Source: Pseudomonadota bacterium (GTDB taxonomy: Bacteria > Pseudomonadota > Gammaproteobacteria > Legionellales > Legionellaceae). Taken from it: a DNA stretch of 64,000 bases. Position 1 is the stretch's first letter, and each line of letters starts with the position of its first letter. The notes beneath the pieces are model-generated. The model ran no database searches, was not told the DNA's origin, and saw only the letters and a program-made list of their open reading frames with translations. The stretch spans positions 1 through 64,000 of the forward strand of contig JAGVJN010000025.1 in assembly GCA_020051095.1 (NCBI GenBank), in the 5' to 3' direction. The translations under genes were made by a program, and so were the position numbers. This document shows positions 53,981 to 64,000 of this stretch, one piece after another.

Positions 53981-55861
53981 CTATATCACTTCAGCCAGAT
54001 CGCCTTTGTCTTCTAACCATTGTTTGCGGTCGCCCGCTCGTTTTTTGGCAAGCATCATATCCATGATTTGCGAACAACTATCAAAATCATCGAGGGTGAG
54101 TTGTACCAGTCTTCTTGTATCGGGATCCATGGTTGTTTCGCGTAATTGCATGGGGTTCATTTCACCTAACCCTTTAAAGCGTTGGACATTAATTTTGGCT
54201 TTACCATTTTTCAGCTGGTCAAGGATCGCTTCTTTTTCGGTATCATCAAGCGCATAATGAACTGCTTTACCGGCATCAATTCGGTATAAGGGTGGCATGG
54301 CAACATAAATGTGTCCCCGTTCTACCAAGATGCGGAAGTGTTTCATAAATAATGCACAAATAAGGGTGGCGATGTGAGCACCATCGGAATCGGCATCAGC
54401 CAAGATACAAATTTTTCCATAACGTAAGCCTTCGATGTTATCGGAAGCTGGATCAACACCAATGGCAACGGCGATGTCATGAATTTCCTGTGACGATAAT
54501 ACGTGGGCTGAATCAACTTCCCAAGCATTAAGAATCTTTCCTCGTAAGGGAAGGATGGCTTGAAAATCTTTATTTCTTGCTTGTTTTGCAGACCCTCCCG
54601 CAGAATCACCTTCTACTAAAAATAACTCGGTGGAGGATAAGTCTTGCTGCATACAATCGGCTAATTTGCCTGGGAGAGCAGGGCCTTGGCTTACTCGTTT
54701 ACGAGCAACTTGTTTGGCTTGTCGAAGGCGTTTTTGGGCGCGCTCAATGGCCATTTGCGCTATTTCTTCTGCTTGTGTTCGGTGCTGATTAAGCCATAAA
54801 GCAAAGGCATCTTTCACCGCGATGTTAACCACCGAGGCGATTTGTCGCGAACTTAATCGCTCTTTCGTTTGACCTGCGAATTGGGGCTCTTTCATCTTGA
54901 CGGATAAGATGTACTGACAGGGTTCCCATAAATCATCAGCGGTTAGTTTGACGCCTCGAGGCAATAGACTATGCAATTCACAAAATGACGATAACGCGTC
55001 ATGCAAACCACTTCGTAGTCCGTTGACATGCGTTCCTCCTTGAATGGTGGGAATTAAGTTGACATAACTCTCATTCACGTTGGCATTGGTATTGGTTGAC
55101 CACAAACAAACCCAATCAACTGTTGCATCGTCGCTTGTATAGGAACCTGAAAGTGGTTCGGCTGGAATGAACTCGCCCTCGAGAGACTGCAGCAAATACT
55201 CGGTTAGTCCTGACTCATAACACCAATGATGTTCTTCTTCTGTTGCCTTATTAATGAATGTCATTGACAACCCAGGACAAAGAACCGCTTTGGCACGCAA
55301 ATTATGAATCAAGGCTTTGACGGCAATTTTGGGACTATCAAAATAACTGGGATCGGGCCAAAAACGTATGGTTGTGCCGGTGTCTCGTTTAGCAGTTGTG
55401 CCTATCTCATTGAGTTCAAGAAGCTTATCTCCATTGGCAAACGCCATTTGATAGACAACACCATTGCGCCGTATGGTCACTTCCAGTCGTTGCGAAAGGG
55501 CATTCACAACAGAAACACCCACGCCATGCAGACCACCTGAGAAGGTATAGTTTTTGCCGGAGAACTTTCCACCCGCATGTAATTTCGTCATAATGACTTC
55601 AACGCCGCTGACGCCCAATTCTGGATGGATATCCACCGGCATCCCACGTCCATCATCCTCAACTTCAATGGAACCATCATCATGTAAGACAACAACGATA
55701 TGTTGCGCATGACCAGCTATCACTTCATCAACACTGTTATCGATGACTTCTTGAGCTAAGTGGTTGGGCCGAGTGGTGTCGGTATACATGCCGGGGCGTC
55801 GTTTTACCGGTTCGAGGCCACTCAGAACCTCAATTGCTTCGGCATTATATGTCTCGGTCAT
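53981..55861 (-). CDS. parE: DNA topoisomerase IV subunit B
   Basis: 626 residues. GHKL ATPase motifs QEVIDNSVDEVIAG and GGLHGVGVSVVNALS, transducer domain, then the TOPRIM ELFLVEGDSAGGSA and DADSDGAHI. The length without the extra insert distinguishes it from GyrB. It decatenates daughter chromosomes with ParC; parC is not in the window. Confidence 0.94.
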   Translation of the reverse strand: MTETYNAEAIEVLSGLEPVKRRPGMYTDTTRPNHLAQEVIDNSVDEVIAGHAQHIVVVLHDDGSIEVEDDGRGMPVDIHPELGVSGVEVIMTKLHAGGKFSGKNYTFSGGLHGVGVSVVNALSQRLEVTIRRNGVVYQMAFANGDKLLELNEIGTTAKRDTGTTIRFWPDPSYFDSPKIAVKALIHNLRAKAVLCPGLSMTFINKATEEEHHWCYESGLTEYLLQSLEGEFIPAEPLSGSYTSDDATVDWVCLWSTNTNANVNESYVNLIPTIQGGTHVNGLRSGLHDALSSFCELHSLLPRGVKLTADDLWEPCQYILSVKMKEPQFAGQTKERLSSRQIASVVNIAVKDAFALWLNQHRTQAEEIAQMAIERAQKRLRQAKQVARKRVSQGPALPGKLADCMQQDLSSTELFLVEGDSAGGSAKQARNKDFQAILPLRGKILNAWEVDSAHVLSSQEIHDIAVAIGVDPASDNIEGLRYGKICILADADSDGAHIATLICALFMKHFRILVERGHIYVAMPPLYRIDAGKAVHYALDDTEKEAILDQLKNGKAKINVQRFKGLGEMNPMQLRETTMDPDTRRLVQLTLDDFDSCSQIMDMMLAKKRAGDRKQWLEDKGDLAEVI

Positions 55862-55924
55862 CGTGTTTATGCTCCATCGAAAAATTGTATAACATTATAC
55901 CATGTAGTTTGATTTGTTGACCAT

Positions 55925-58654
55925 TTAACATTGATTTAATTTTTGAAACTCACTAATGACTTCATGCATAGATAGTATCACTTTTTCATAGATTGTCGTG
56001 AGTTGTTCAAGCTTTTTAGCTTTGGCAGCTGCATTTTCGAGTTCAACAATATAATTTTGTAGCTTCGGCACCCCGCAAAAACAGCAAGCGCCATGAATCT
56101 TATGCGCTAATTGCCCGATTCCTTTAATATCCTGTTTTTTATAGAGTTCGCTAAACTCGTCTACTTGCAACGCTAATTCTTCAATAAATTTTTTAAGAAA
56201 ATCTTCAGCGAGATTTTGGTTACCAGAGACTTTTTGTAGGCATAATTGCCAATCAATGACTACATGGGGTTCACTTTCTAAGTTATCAAGGACTGCCTGA
56301 AGAAGATGTGCCTCATCCACTGGTTTTTGCAAGCAATCGGCAATGCCAATTTGGCGGAGGTTTTCGGAAGCGATGTCATTGGTATTGGCGCTAATAATGA
56401 TGATGGGTGTTTGACGGTTAAGTAGGCAAGTTTGCCGAATCTGTTGGGCGGCTTCTAACCCGTTTAACTTGGGCATTTGTAAGTCCAACAGAATCATATC
56501 ATACCGTTTGGTTTGACATAGCTTCACCGCATGACCACCGTCATTAACCGGTTCGATGGACGCTTTATCTTGTAATAACGAATTGAGTAGCATTCGATTA
56601 ACCGGGTTATCCTCAGCGATAAGAATGTTGGGTTGAATGGTTTGTAATGTGTCACGTAATGTTTGTAATTGGTTTTTGTTATCTTCGATGGGTTTGGGTT
56701 GTTGTTTGTAAATCACCTCATCAATGACATCATGCAACTTTTGAATGCCAATTGGTTTGAATAAGAAAGCTCTCGCACCTAATGATTCAGGGTTATGGAT
56801 TAAGGTCTTAGAGATCAATATCACCGGAATCTCTGATGCTTTAATCATTGCTGCGAGTGTTCTTTCTTGGCCTAAGCCGAGATTGATTAAAGCGAGATGG
56901 TAGTGATTGCTTTGTGTAAGCATTTTTTCTAGATTTTTAATATCTTTAATCGGCTTTGATTCGATTCCCCATAACCCCAATCCATTAATCATTGATTCTA
57001 AGTAGAGTGGGTTTTCATCAAAACAAATCGCTTTAAGACTGCTAAATCGATGGGATTGTTGTTTTTCAATTTCATAAGCAGCAAATTTTTCACATTTGAT
57101 AGAAACATCAAAGGTAGAGCCATGGTTAAGGCGGCTGGTTATCGAAATTTTGCCTTGCATGGCTTCAGCAAGTTTTTTGCATATGACCAGACCTAATCCG
57201 GTGCCGCCAAATCGTCTGGTAATGCTGGTGTCTGCTTGATTGAAGGCATTAAACAGCCTGGTTTGATCTTCTTTGGATATGCCAATGCCTGTATCTTCTA
57301 CGGAGATTTGGATATGGTAGTGGGTATCATCTTCACCAATGACTTTAGTGCGGACAATCACATAACCACTTTCAGTAAATTTAACCGCGTTGCTAATTAA
57401 ATTACTGAGAATTTGTTTGATTCTGAAGGGGTCGCCCAGCACTTTCATGGGAACATTTTGTTCAGTCGAAGGAATCAAATCAATGCTTTTCTTATTGGCA
57501 TTGGGGGATATCAAGGTCAGAACATCATCAATACAACCGCGTAGATCAACAGGGATACAGTCTAACAATAGTTTTCCTGCATCAATTTTTGTGAAATCAA
57601 GGATGTCATTGATAATGCTGAGTAAATCTTGCGATGATGATCGAATGGTTTTCACATAATCCAGTTGCAAGGCATCTAATCGTGTTTCTAATAGCACGTT
57701 AGTAAAGCCAATGACGCCATTCATGGGAGTACGGATTTCATGGCTCATGTTGGCGATGAATTCCGATTTTTGGCGACATTTTTCTTCCCAACGTTTTTTC
57801 TCGAGGGATAGTTCGATATTTTTTTCTTCTAATAATTCGAGACTTTGTTGTAGATCGGACGTTTCTTGCTCAATATTTTGCGTCATTTCTCGGACCGACT
57901 TGATATATTGCTGCTGCAGGTGCTTACATCCTTGTTCGATGATGCCAAATTCCCCGGGGCTATCTGCAATAATTTTTGTTTCAAATTCATTACTCAAAAT
58001 CTGCTTCATGCTTCGGCGCAAACGGTTAACTGGTAAATAAATACGTTTGGATAAGAAGTAATGAATGGACAAGCTTAATAATAGACCTAGCAAGATAATA
58101 AAAATCGTCACAATGATCATTTGATAACGCTTTATCAGCATACCTTGCGTGTCTAAATCAATCGATAACCAACCTAAAATATCATCCGCCTGATAGTAGA
58201 TGGCACTGGCTGGTGATGGAAAGATCGATTCAGTAAAGCTAAATTTGGGCATAGTAATTGGCGCCACAAAGTTAATGGCAGTTGCACTAATTTGTTTTTG
58301 AGCCACATTAACGCCGGTAAAGGCAGGTGTTTCAAAAGGGGTTTGCAAGGAATGTTTGCCGCCCCGATAAGCGATGAGGTGACCATTGGCGTTATAAAAC
58401 GCAAGGGCTTTTATTTCCGGGTTAACAATGGAGGCATTGATCAATGCTTGTAATGTCTTAAAGTCATGGCTTGAAATAGCAAGCTGGGCAGCCGGTAGGA
58501 GCTGGCGAATATAAGCCTCCCCTAAGCGGGAGACATGTTGCTTTAGATCTTTGTAAAATTGGCCATTAAAGACCACAGCAAAAATGATCGCCACTAAGAG
58601 CACTGGGATCAAGGTTGTTAGTCGTAGAAGATACTTAATGCTCATTCTTCTCAC
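55925..58654 (-). CDS. letS: Tripartite hybrid histidine kinase, LetS/BarA type
   Basis: 909 residues. TM1 (about 10-30), periplasmic domain to about 180, TM2 ([20 protein letters not shown]), HAMP, His[21 protein letters not shown] (phospho-His), HATPase ([22 protein letters not shown]), a degenerate receiver, a second receiver [13 protein letters not shown]...[12 protein letters not shown] (Asp) and a C-terminal Hpt domain with [13 protein letters not shown] (His). This is the BarA/GacS/LetS architecture, which phosphorylates LetA/GacA to drive RsmY/Z RNAs and the transmission phase. A GTG start is preceded by GAGG; ATG 9 nt later is the alternative. Confidence 0.92.
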   Translation of the reverse strand: MRRMSIKYLLRLTTLIPVLLVAIIFAVVFNGQFYKDLKQHVSRLGEAYIRQLLPAAQLAISSHDFKTLQALINASIVNPEIKALAFYNANGHLIAYRGGKHSLQTPFETPAFTGVNVAQKQISATAINFVAPITMPKFSFTESIFPSPASAIYYQADDILGWLSIDLDTQGMLIKRYQMIIVTIFIILLGLLLSLSIHYFLSKRIYLPVNRLRRSMKQILSNEFETKIIADSPGEFGIIEQGCKHLQQQYIKSVREMTQNIEQETSDLQQSLELLEEKNIELSLEKKRWEEKCRQKSEFIANMSHEIRTPMNGVIGFTNVLLETRLDALQLDYVKTIRSSSQDLLSIINDILDFTKIDAGKLLLDCIPVDLRGCIDDVLTLISPNANKKSIDLIPSTEQNVPMKVLGDPFRIKQILSNLISNAVKFTESGYVIVRTKVIGEDDTHYHIQISVEDTGIGISKEDQTRLFNAFNQADTSITRRFGGTGLGLVICKKLAEAMQGKISITSRLNHGSTFDVSIKCEKFAAYEIEKQQSHRFSSLKAICFDENPLYLESMINGLGLWGIESKPIKDIKNLEKMLTQSNHYHLALINLGLGQERTLAAMIKASEIPVILISKTLIHNPESLGARAFLFKPIGIQKLHDVIDEVIYKQQPKPIEDNKNQLQTLRDTLQTIQPNILIAEDNPVNRMLLNSLLQDKASIEPVNDGGHAVKLCQTKRYDMILLDLQMPKLNGLEAAQQIRQTCLLNRQTPIIIISANTNDIASENLRQIGIADCLQKPVDEAHLLQAVLDNLESEPHVVIDWQLCLQKVSGNQNLAEDFLKKFIEELALQVDEFSELYKKQDIKGIGQLAHKIHGACCFCGVPKLQNYIVELENAAAKAKKLEQLTTIYEKVILSMHEVISEFQKLNQC

Positions 58655-58716
58655 GGGTTTACCTCATTGGTATGTATATTAGCCATTGTATTCTCAAGCG
58701 GTCAAAATCTCAATCG

Positions 58717-58837
58717 GGACTTACGCAAAACTCCCAATCTCTTCGTTAAAAAAAGTTTTTAATTCGGTCATTGAGTTGTTCTAAATTCCCTCATTAAAAA
58801 CATTTTTTGCCTCGATTTTGGGGTTTTTCGTAAGTCC
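58717..58837. mobile_element. Short MITE-like element next to a truncated pump gene
   Basis: The left end GGACTTACGCAAAACTCCCA (58717-58736) and the right end TGGGGTTTTTCGTAAGTCC (58819-58837) are inverted repeats with a few mismatches. GGACTTACG ends resemble those of IS families. 121 bp, no coding capacity, internal TTAAAAA-rich segments. It sits 28 bp from the broken 3' end of the RND gene, so an insertion may be linked to that gene's truncation. No target duplication seen. Confidence 0.6.
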
Positions 58838-58865
58838 TGTCAGAAAAATCGAAACGGCGGCATGC

Positions 58866-59957
58866 TTACCTTAGCATCTTTTTCACGTTTGTTGAAATGT
58901 GCTTGGAATACCTGATGCTGATGGCTCCAAATAATAACAGTGCTATGAAAAACACGCTCAATAACTTAGAGGTTGATTCGTTGATAAGTTCTGATGAATC
59001 GTAACTAGTAATAAGCGTCATGCCCCCTGGCAACTGGATGGAGTCAACGACCTTGTGTACATGGCGATTAACATCGAGTGTTTTTGCTGTTGTTTTTTTG
59101 ATGATGCCAAGGCCAACCATGGCTTTAGGATGACCATGTAACCCATTACGTAACAATTCATCATCTTTATTCACGGTGGCGACATCATTTAAATGAATGA
59201 CATGACCATTGCCTTTTTTGCGTATAACTAGGTTGGCAAAATCATTGATGGAGTTAAACTGGTGATTGAGCCAAACAGGAAATTCATATTGATAAGATTC
59301 AATTCGCTCGCCTGGAAGCTCAATATTATTTCTTTTTAAAGCATCGTAAATTTCTTTGAGGCTAACGTTTTGTCTATCCATTGCTTTACTGTCGAGTTTA
59401 ATTTGCATGGCATATCGTCTTTCACCCCCAATTCGGACATGAGAAACTCCCTCGATGGAGGCAAGTCTGTCAACGAGAAACTTGTCAGCATAATCCATTA
59501 ATTGCAAAGAGCTCCATTGCTGGCTAATCAGGTTAAACCACATAATAACATCATCATTTGAATTCACTTTAAAAACATCCGGTGGCTCAGCCCCATCAGG
59601 TAACTCATCTAATAAGCCAGAAACCTTTTCTCTTATCTCATTGGCAGCCTCTTCGATATCTCTGGATAGGTGAAATTCAATTTTGAGGGTTGATAGTCCA
59701 TTGATGCTTTTGGAATCAACAAAGCGAATGCCTTTTACCCCGCTGATTTTTTTCTCAATTACCTTGGTTATGTCATTTTCGACGGTTTGAGCACCGGCAC
59801 CGGGATAGGCGGTTTCAATGGCAATGATAGGGGGATCAATGTCAGTTGGGACACTCTGGTGAAGCCAGTTTACAGCGATTATGCCAAATAAGACCAACAA
59901 CAAGCTCATCGCAACCGCAAGTATAGGGCGTTTAACTGAAAATTCACGGATACGCAT
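58866..59957 (-). pseudogene. Truncated RND (AcrB/MdtB-type) efflux pump
   Basis: 363 residues from the ATG at 59957, instead of about 1030. The start IREFSVKRPILAVAMSLLLVLFG (TM1), then porter domain text including QSVPTDIDPPIIAIETAYPGA and SLKIEFHLSRDIEEA, matches the N-terminal third of RND pumps. The frame ends in a foreign-looking tail (LLLFGAISIRYSKHISTNVK) within what would be TM2. No outer parts follow; left of the stop is a MITE-like element. Not expected to be a functional pump. Confidence 0.8.
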
Positions 59958-60020
59958 GGTAAAAGCAAACCTCCTGAAGGTCACTCATGACGGAAACGCA
60001 ACATAAGATAGGGTTTGGTT

Positions 60021-61088
60021 TCATTGCTTTTTGGATTCAAGTTGTTCGTTGGCTCGTTGGATGCAACCATCTTGAGAGAGCAGGATAGCAATGGGTTTTG
60101 TGCTTTCAAAATGGGCAAAAATAATCATTAAAATAACGGTGATGGGAACTGATAAAAACATCCCTAATATCCCCCAGATACTGCCCCATACCCCTAACGC
60201 TAGCAAAATCACCAAGGGACTTAAATTCAACGATCGTCCCATCAATTTAGGCTCAATGATATTTCCAATGAAAAATTGTAAGAAAATGATACCGCTGGTA
60301 AGGATAATAAAAGGTGACCAGGTACTAAATTGAATCAAGGCTAAAGCGGCTGGAAATACTGTTGCAATAATGGCACCAATGTTGGGGATAAAATTTAAAA
60401 AGAAGATTAATAATGCCCAGAATTCAGCAAAATCAAGGCCAACCCCTTTCATGATGAGATAACTAAAAAACGCTGTTGCCAAACTAACAAATGTCTTCAA
60501 GCCAATATAGGTTTGGGTATCTCGAGCAATATGCTCAAAAATATTATGCACTAACTGTTGGGACTTAGGTTGCGCGAAGATGGCTTTAATTTTTCGTTGG
60601 AAAAAATGCTGCTCAATGAAGAGAAATACCACATACAAGGCGATGAGAACGGCTGAACTGGTTATGGAGGTAAACATGCCGGCAATATTAACGAGAACTC
60701 TTTGGAAACTTAAGTTTTGCACAAATGTTTTTACTTTATCGATTAATTCTAATTGAAAGCTATTATCAACATGAGCAATGATTTTCATGAAGTTTTCTTG
60801 ATAGCGTGAGGAGGCAGCAATGACCTCATTGACGTTATTGGCAATGATGTTAATGAGGATTTGCACGAAAATTACGAATAATCCCAGTGAAATAATCATG
60901 CTTAACCATTGTGGGATGATAATGCCAATCCAGGGAAGTCGCTGGATGGCGTTATTTGCTGTATTGAGAAGGTTCCAGACAAATAAAGCAATGATGAATG
61001 GGATAATCAGATTACTTCCCGCAATCAAAAGGTAGCCTGTAATCCAGAGAATAATTAACCCAGATGCAAAATTAATGGTTCGGTTCAT
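60021..61088 (-). CDS. AI-2E family permease (PerM-like)
   Basis: 355 residues with 7-8 hydrophobic helices. LNFIPNIGAIIATVFPAALALIQF and GNIIEPKLMGRSLNLSPLVILLALGVWGSIWGILGMFLSVPI are the conserved C-terminal membrane segments of the AI-2E transporter family (UPF0118). Family members include Na+/H+ antiporters and putative AI-2 exporters; the substrate here is unknown. It lies between the truncated RND gene and recG. Confidence 0.9.
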   Translation of the reverse strand: MNRTINFASGLIILWITGYLLIAGSNLIIPFIIALFVWNLLNTANNAIQRLPWIGIIIPQWLSMIISLGLFVIFVQILINIIANNVNEVIAASSRYQENFMKIIAHVDNSFQLELIDKVKTFVQNLSFQRVLVNIAGMFTSITSSAVLIALYVVFLFIEQHFFQRKIKAIFAQPKSQQLVHNIFEHIARDTQTYIGLKTFVSLATAFFSYLIMKGVGLDFAEFWALLIFFLNFIPNIGAIIATVFPAALALIQFSTWSPFIILTSGIIFLQFFIGNIIEPKLMGRSLNLSPLVILLALGVWGSIWGILGMFLSVPITVILMIIFAHFESTKPIAILLSQDGCIQRANEQLESKKQ

Positions 61089-61329
61089 GACCTTCTTCTT
61101 AATTCTTATTTGTTATCGTTATACCGCAAATTGTTTGAAAATTTTGTTACCGTTACATGCCATAACTTAATTAAAGAAGTAAAAACTCTCGTTATCGAAT
61201 GATCACAGGTATAGCATTTTTGACTCGTATCAGTATATTATTACAGGACATCGGCAAAAAACCAATGAATCATCCATAAATATATTTTTCGTTTTGCCAT
61301 AGCTCAAATTAACCTGATGATGATTGTCA

Positions 61330-63405
61330 ATGACATTAAATGATTCTTGCGAAACGCTACCTGGGGTAGGGCCATCGTTAGCCAAAAAATTAAGCCAATG
61401 TGGTATAGCAACGATTGCAGATATGATTTTCCATTTGCCGTTTCGATATCAAGACCGTACGCGAGTGACGCCTATTGCAGATTGCATCGAACACGATTAT
61501 GCGGTGGTTGCAGGGGAGGTAATAAGTACGGATGTTTCAATTAAACGAAAGCGAATATTAAACTGTTATATCCAAGACATGACAGACTCCATGCGCTTAC
61601 GTTTTTTTCATTTTAATCAGAGTCAGATTCAGGGAATGAACACGTGTTATCGTATTGTGGCGTTTGGGGAAGTTCGACGTTTCGGTGGGCAGTTAGAAAT
61701 GATTCATCCCGAATATCAACTGCTTAAAGAAGGGGATCCATTGCACGTTGAAGAGCATTTAACGCCAATTTATCATACAACCCAAGGATTAGCCCAACGT
61801 CGATTAAGACAATTAATTGAATCAGCATTAACCACAGCCAAGCCATTTTTGTCGCAACTAGAATGGATGACCGAAAAGCAGTTACAAGAATTGCAATTTC
61901 CATCCATGGATGAAGCCATTATGCTGCTTCACCATCCTCCGCCTGATATTGCCTTACATGATATGGAAGAAAACACACATCCTGCGTTTCAAAGGCTAGC
62001 GTTTGACGAGTTACTTGCTCAACAAGTTAGCATGCGATTTGCTCGTCAGCATATGCAAGCCATTCAAGCTCATCCAATTCCCGAAAACGCAGATGCAAAG
62101 TCTCGCTTATTAGCGCAATTGCCATTTCAATTAACCAAAGCACAAATGCGAGTGATTGAAGATATTGAGTTGGATATGAATTTGCCTGTGCCGATGCTTC
62201 GTTTAGTTCAAGGCGATGTGGGATCGGGTAAAACCGTGGTGGCAGCAGCCGCTGCCATGCAGGCAATTAGCCAAGGGTTTCAAGTGGCAATCATGGCACC
62301 CACGGATATCTTAAGTGAACAACATAGTAAAAACATGCAGCAATGGTTTGAGCCTTTGGGTATCCCTTGTTTACGTTTAAGTGGGAAAATGAAAGTCAGT
62401 GAACGACGACCTGTTTTAGCTGCCCTTGCCAGTGGTGAAGGGCAATTAGTTGTCGGTACGCATGCGTTGTTTCAAGAAGAAGTGGTATTTCAGCGGTTGG
62501 GCTTGGTCATCATTGACGAACAGCATCGATTTGGGGTAACACAGCGGTTAAAACTGCAACAAAAAGGGGCAGAAAATGATTATATGCCTCACCAATTATT
62601 AATGACGGCCACGCCAATTCCTAGAACCTTAGCCATGACGCAATTTGCCCACCTTGATCTATCAATTATTGATGAGATGCCGCCTGGACGAACACCAATA
62701 ACCACGTCTGTTTTGAATCAGGATAAGCGGGATCAAATCGTTGCGCGACTTGATGACGCCTTAGCCAACAATCGTCAGGCCTATTGGGTATGCACTTTAA
62801 TTGAAGAATCGGAAAAGCTGCAATGTCAAGCGGCAAGTGATACGGCTGAGTCTTTACAACAGCTACTGCCCAGTCATCGAGTGGGGTTGGTTCATGGCCG
62901 CTTGAAAGTCGAAGAAAAAGAAGCGGTGATGGCTGCCTTTAAAGCGGGTGATATCCAGCTTTTAGTGGCAACCACCGTGATTGAAGTTGGGGTAGATGTT
63001 CCTAATGCCAGTCTTATGATTATAGAAAATGCTGAACGACTAGGCTTATCTCAGCTACATCAATTACGCGGCCGAGTGGGTCGGGGGGCGACGGAGTCTT
63101 ATTGTATGTTGTTATATCAACCCCCTTTGTCCGATGTGGGCCACGAACGTTTGAAGACCATGCGAGCGACCTGTGATGGTTTCGAAATTGCTGAAACGGA
63201 TTTAAAGTTACGAGGGGGTGGCGAGTTTTTAGGGGCCCGTCAAACAGGGTATCGACAATTTAAATTAGTGGACTTACAGCGAGACGGCTACTTACTCCCT
63301 AAAGTGAAACAGATGGCATATCAGTTGATGGAAAGTAATCCCGCTTTAGCCAAACGAATTGCCCATCGCTGGATGGGCGATTTTGAACGATATATTCAAG
63401 CTTAA
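61330..63405 (+). CDS. recG: ATP-dependent DNA helicase RecG
   Basis: 691 residues from the ATG at 61330 (an in-frame TTG at 61324 is possible). Wedge domain (LNDSCETLPGVGPSLAKKL, about 1-190), then SF2 motifs: LVQGDVGSGKTVVAAAA (Walker A), VIIDEQHRFGV (DEQH), LMTATPIPRTLAMT (motif III), and QLRGRVGRGATESYC (motif VI). It reverses stalled replication forks and rescues R-loops. Confidence 0.96.
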   Translation: MTLNDSCETLPGVGPSLAKKLSQCGIATIADMIFHLPFRYQDRTRVTPIADCIEHDYAVVAGEVISTDVSIKRKRILNCYIQDMTDSMRLRFFHFNQSQIQGMNTCYRIVAFGEVRRFGGQLEMIHPEYQLLKEGDPLHVEEHLTPIYHTTQGLAQRRLRQLIESALTTAKPFLSQLEWMTEKQLQELQFPSMDEAIMLLHHPPPDIALHDMEENTHPAFQRLAFDELLAQQVSMRFARQHMQAIQAHPIPENADAKSRLLAQLPFQLTKAQMRVIEDIELDMNLPVPMLRLVQGDVGSGKTVVAAAAAMQAISQGFQVAIMAPTDILSEQHSKNMQQWFEPLGIPCLRLSGKMKVSERRPVLAALASGEGQLVVGTHALFQEEVVFQRLGLVIIDEQHRFGVTQRLKLQQKGAENDYMPHQLLMTATPIPRTLAMTQFAHLDLSIIDEMPPGRTPITTSVLNQDKRDQIVARLDDALANNRQAYWVCTLIEESEKLQCQAASDTAESLQQLLPSHRVGLVHGRLKVEEKEAVMAAFKAGDIQLLVATTVIEVGVDVPNASLMIIENAERLGLSQLHQLRGRVGRGATESYCMLLYQPPLSDVGHERLKTMRATCDGFEIAETDLKLRGGGEFLGARQTGYRQFKLVDLQRDGYLLPKVKQMAYQLMESNPALAKRIAHRWMGDFERYIQA

Positions 63406-63469
63406 AGGAGCAAAAAATAGAAAAGCAGCTATAATTTAATACGGCTTTATTGAATTTTAAGGAAATGCA

Positions 63470-64000
63470 ATGGGCTTAAAAGATAATGAAATTGCAATGA
63501 CAGTAAATGGTGTGCTTTGGATGCATCTTGCAGAGAACAATGAGTGGTCTGTTATAAGTAACAAAGTAACTAAATTTGCTAATGAATTCACCGCTCATGG
63601 TGATACGTACACAAATTTCTATGGCAGAACGTTTAATACCGGTGCTTTTTCTGGCGATTTAAAGGCGCGCGTTAATAGGCTTGATGCTGCCGTGTTAAAC
63701 AATCAGGCAGCTTACCCTGAGATGATGATGGATTTTATTAAAGTTTATGAAGCGCTTCAGGTCGCTGTTGCTTTTTATGGTGATAATAAAGAGCCGGATC
63801 TTGCGAAGGGTTTTGGTGACACCAGTTTAAAAGCTGGCGAGTTGATTGGTAAGAGTGCGTCTGTCGCCAATACGTTCGAAACATCTAATACACAAGAAAA
63901 ACAAACCGAATATAGAAATAAAATGTTTGCTAGTAGAGCAAAACCAGAGGATGATCAAGGACAATCTAAAGCACCAAATGGATCAAAACGAAGTCCTTAG
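63470..64000 (+). CDS. Protein of unknown function
   Basis: 176 residues, ending with TAG exactly at the window edge (63998-64000), so complete. Hydrophilic; helical start, then an acidic, Asn/Gln-rich C-terminal tail with QEKQTEYRNK and a Pro/Ser/Lys end. AAGGAAATGCA precedes the ATG by 7 nt. No signal peptide. The C-terminal tail is rich in small, polar and charged residues, a feature of many Dot/Icm substrates, but that alone is weak evidence. Confidence 0.6.
   Translation: MGLKDNEIAMTVNGVLWMHLAENNEWSVISNKVTKFANEFTAHGDTYTNFYGRTFNTGAFSGDLKARVNRLDAAVLNNQAAYPEMMMDFIKVYEALQVAVAFYGDNKEPDLAKGFGDTSLKAGELIGKSASVANTFETSNTQEKQTEYRNKMFASRAKPEDDQGQSKAPNGSKRSP

Noticed and set aside
1-64000. CRISPR arrays, toxin-antitoxin pairs, restriction systems, relaxase or integrase genes
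   Set aside because: No evenly spaced repeats or characteristic motifs were found; the ArdA and SSB genes alone do not make a complete transfer system.

Overview
The window looks like a chromosomal segment of a low-GC gammaproteobacterium of the Legionellales, most likely Legionella or a close relative. This is inferred from protein resemblance and gene content: a LetS/BarA-type tripartite kinase, a legiolysin-type 4-hydroxyphenylpyruvate dioxygenase, a leucine dehydrogenase with an isovaleryl-CoA dehydrogenase, a single LolC/E-type permease with LolD, and many secreted or cytosolic proteins without recognisable family. No rRNA is present to confirm it.

Bases about 156-12636 form an integrated genomic island. 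A 56-bp direct repeat (156-211 and 12581-12636) contains the 3' 45 nt of tRNA-Phe, and the intact tRNA-Phe gene sits at the right end (12592-12667, minus strand) behind a good promoter. The island is a patchwork of antibiotic-modification-type genes: an AAC(6')-like acetyltransferase, several other GNATs including a double-GNAT fusion, a phosphotransferase, a eukaryotic-like kinase, a methyltransferase and an alpha/beta hydrolase. It also holds broken remnants (two GNAT fragments, a nucleotidyltransferase fragment and an APH(6)-like fragment). In its middle is a block typical of the leading region of conjugative elements: ardA antirestriction, ssb and a small ORF, then a tehB-nitroreductase pair. 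No integrase, relaxase or transfer gene is visible.

The most striking signal lies between these island genes. Two leftward 5' leaders (6631-6735 and 8579-8675) each contain a complete type I hammerhead ribozyme: the CUGAUGA core, stem II, GAAA, stem III, a GUC cleavage site and a perfectly matched stem I. Each is followed by the same conserved hairpin whose loop can form a pseudoknot with a downstream GGGA-containing strand. One unit precedes the orf66-ssb-ardA block, the other precedes tehB-nitroreductase. A run of three long palindromes (8727-8837) lies upstream of the second. This looks like a repeated self-cleaving leader module of a mobile element.

From 12.7 kb onward the content is mostly housekeeping. 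12.8-19.9 kb: psuG-yggX, a PilZ protein, lolC/F-lolD, asnS and unknown secreted or membrane proteins. 19.9-27.5 kb: the tyrosine catabolic operon hpd-fah-maiA (no homogentisate dioxygenase inside), leucine dehydrogenase, ugpQ-ugpB, and a C39-like secreted peptidase. 27.5-33.5 kb: rsgA, cca-orn-queH, a CheR-like methyltransferase and an amino acid permease. 33.6-41.8 kb: thiolase and isovaleryl-CoA dehydrogenase, pyrD, msbA-lpxK and a secreted protein. 41.8-51.6 kb: purB-nadB-nadA, a DUF3857/transglutaminase protein and gatCAB. 51.8-64 kb: csaA, a repeat-rich stretch with a Cys-rich secreted protein, parE, a letS-type kinase, a truncated RND pump next to a MITE-like element, an AI-2E family permease, recG and a final unknown protein.

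Several listed starts are my own choices, made by ribosome-binding site, family length or signal peptide, and are shorter than the longest possible reading frame. Functions are by motif and family resemblance only; no database search was run.
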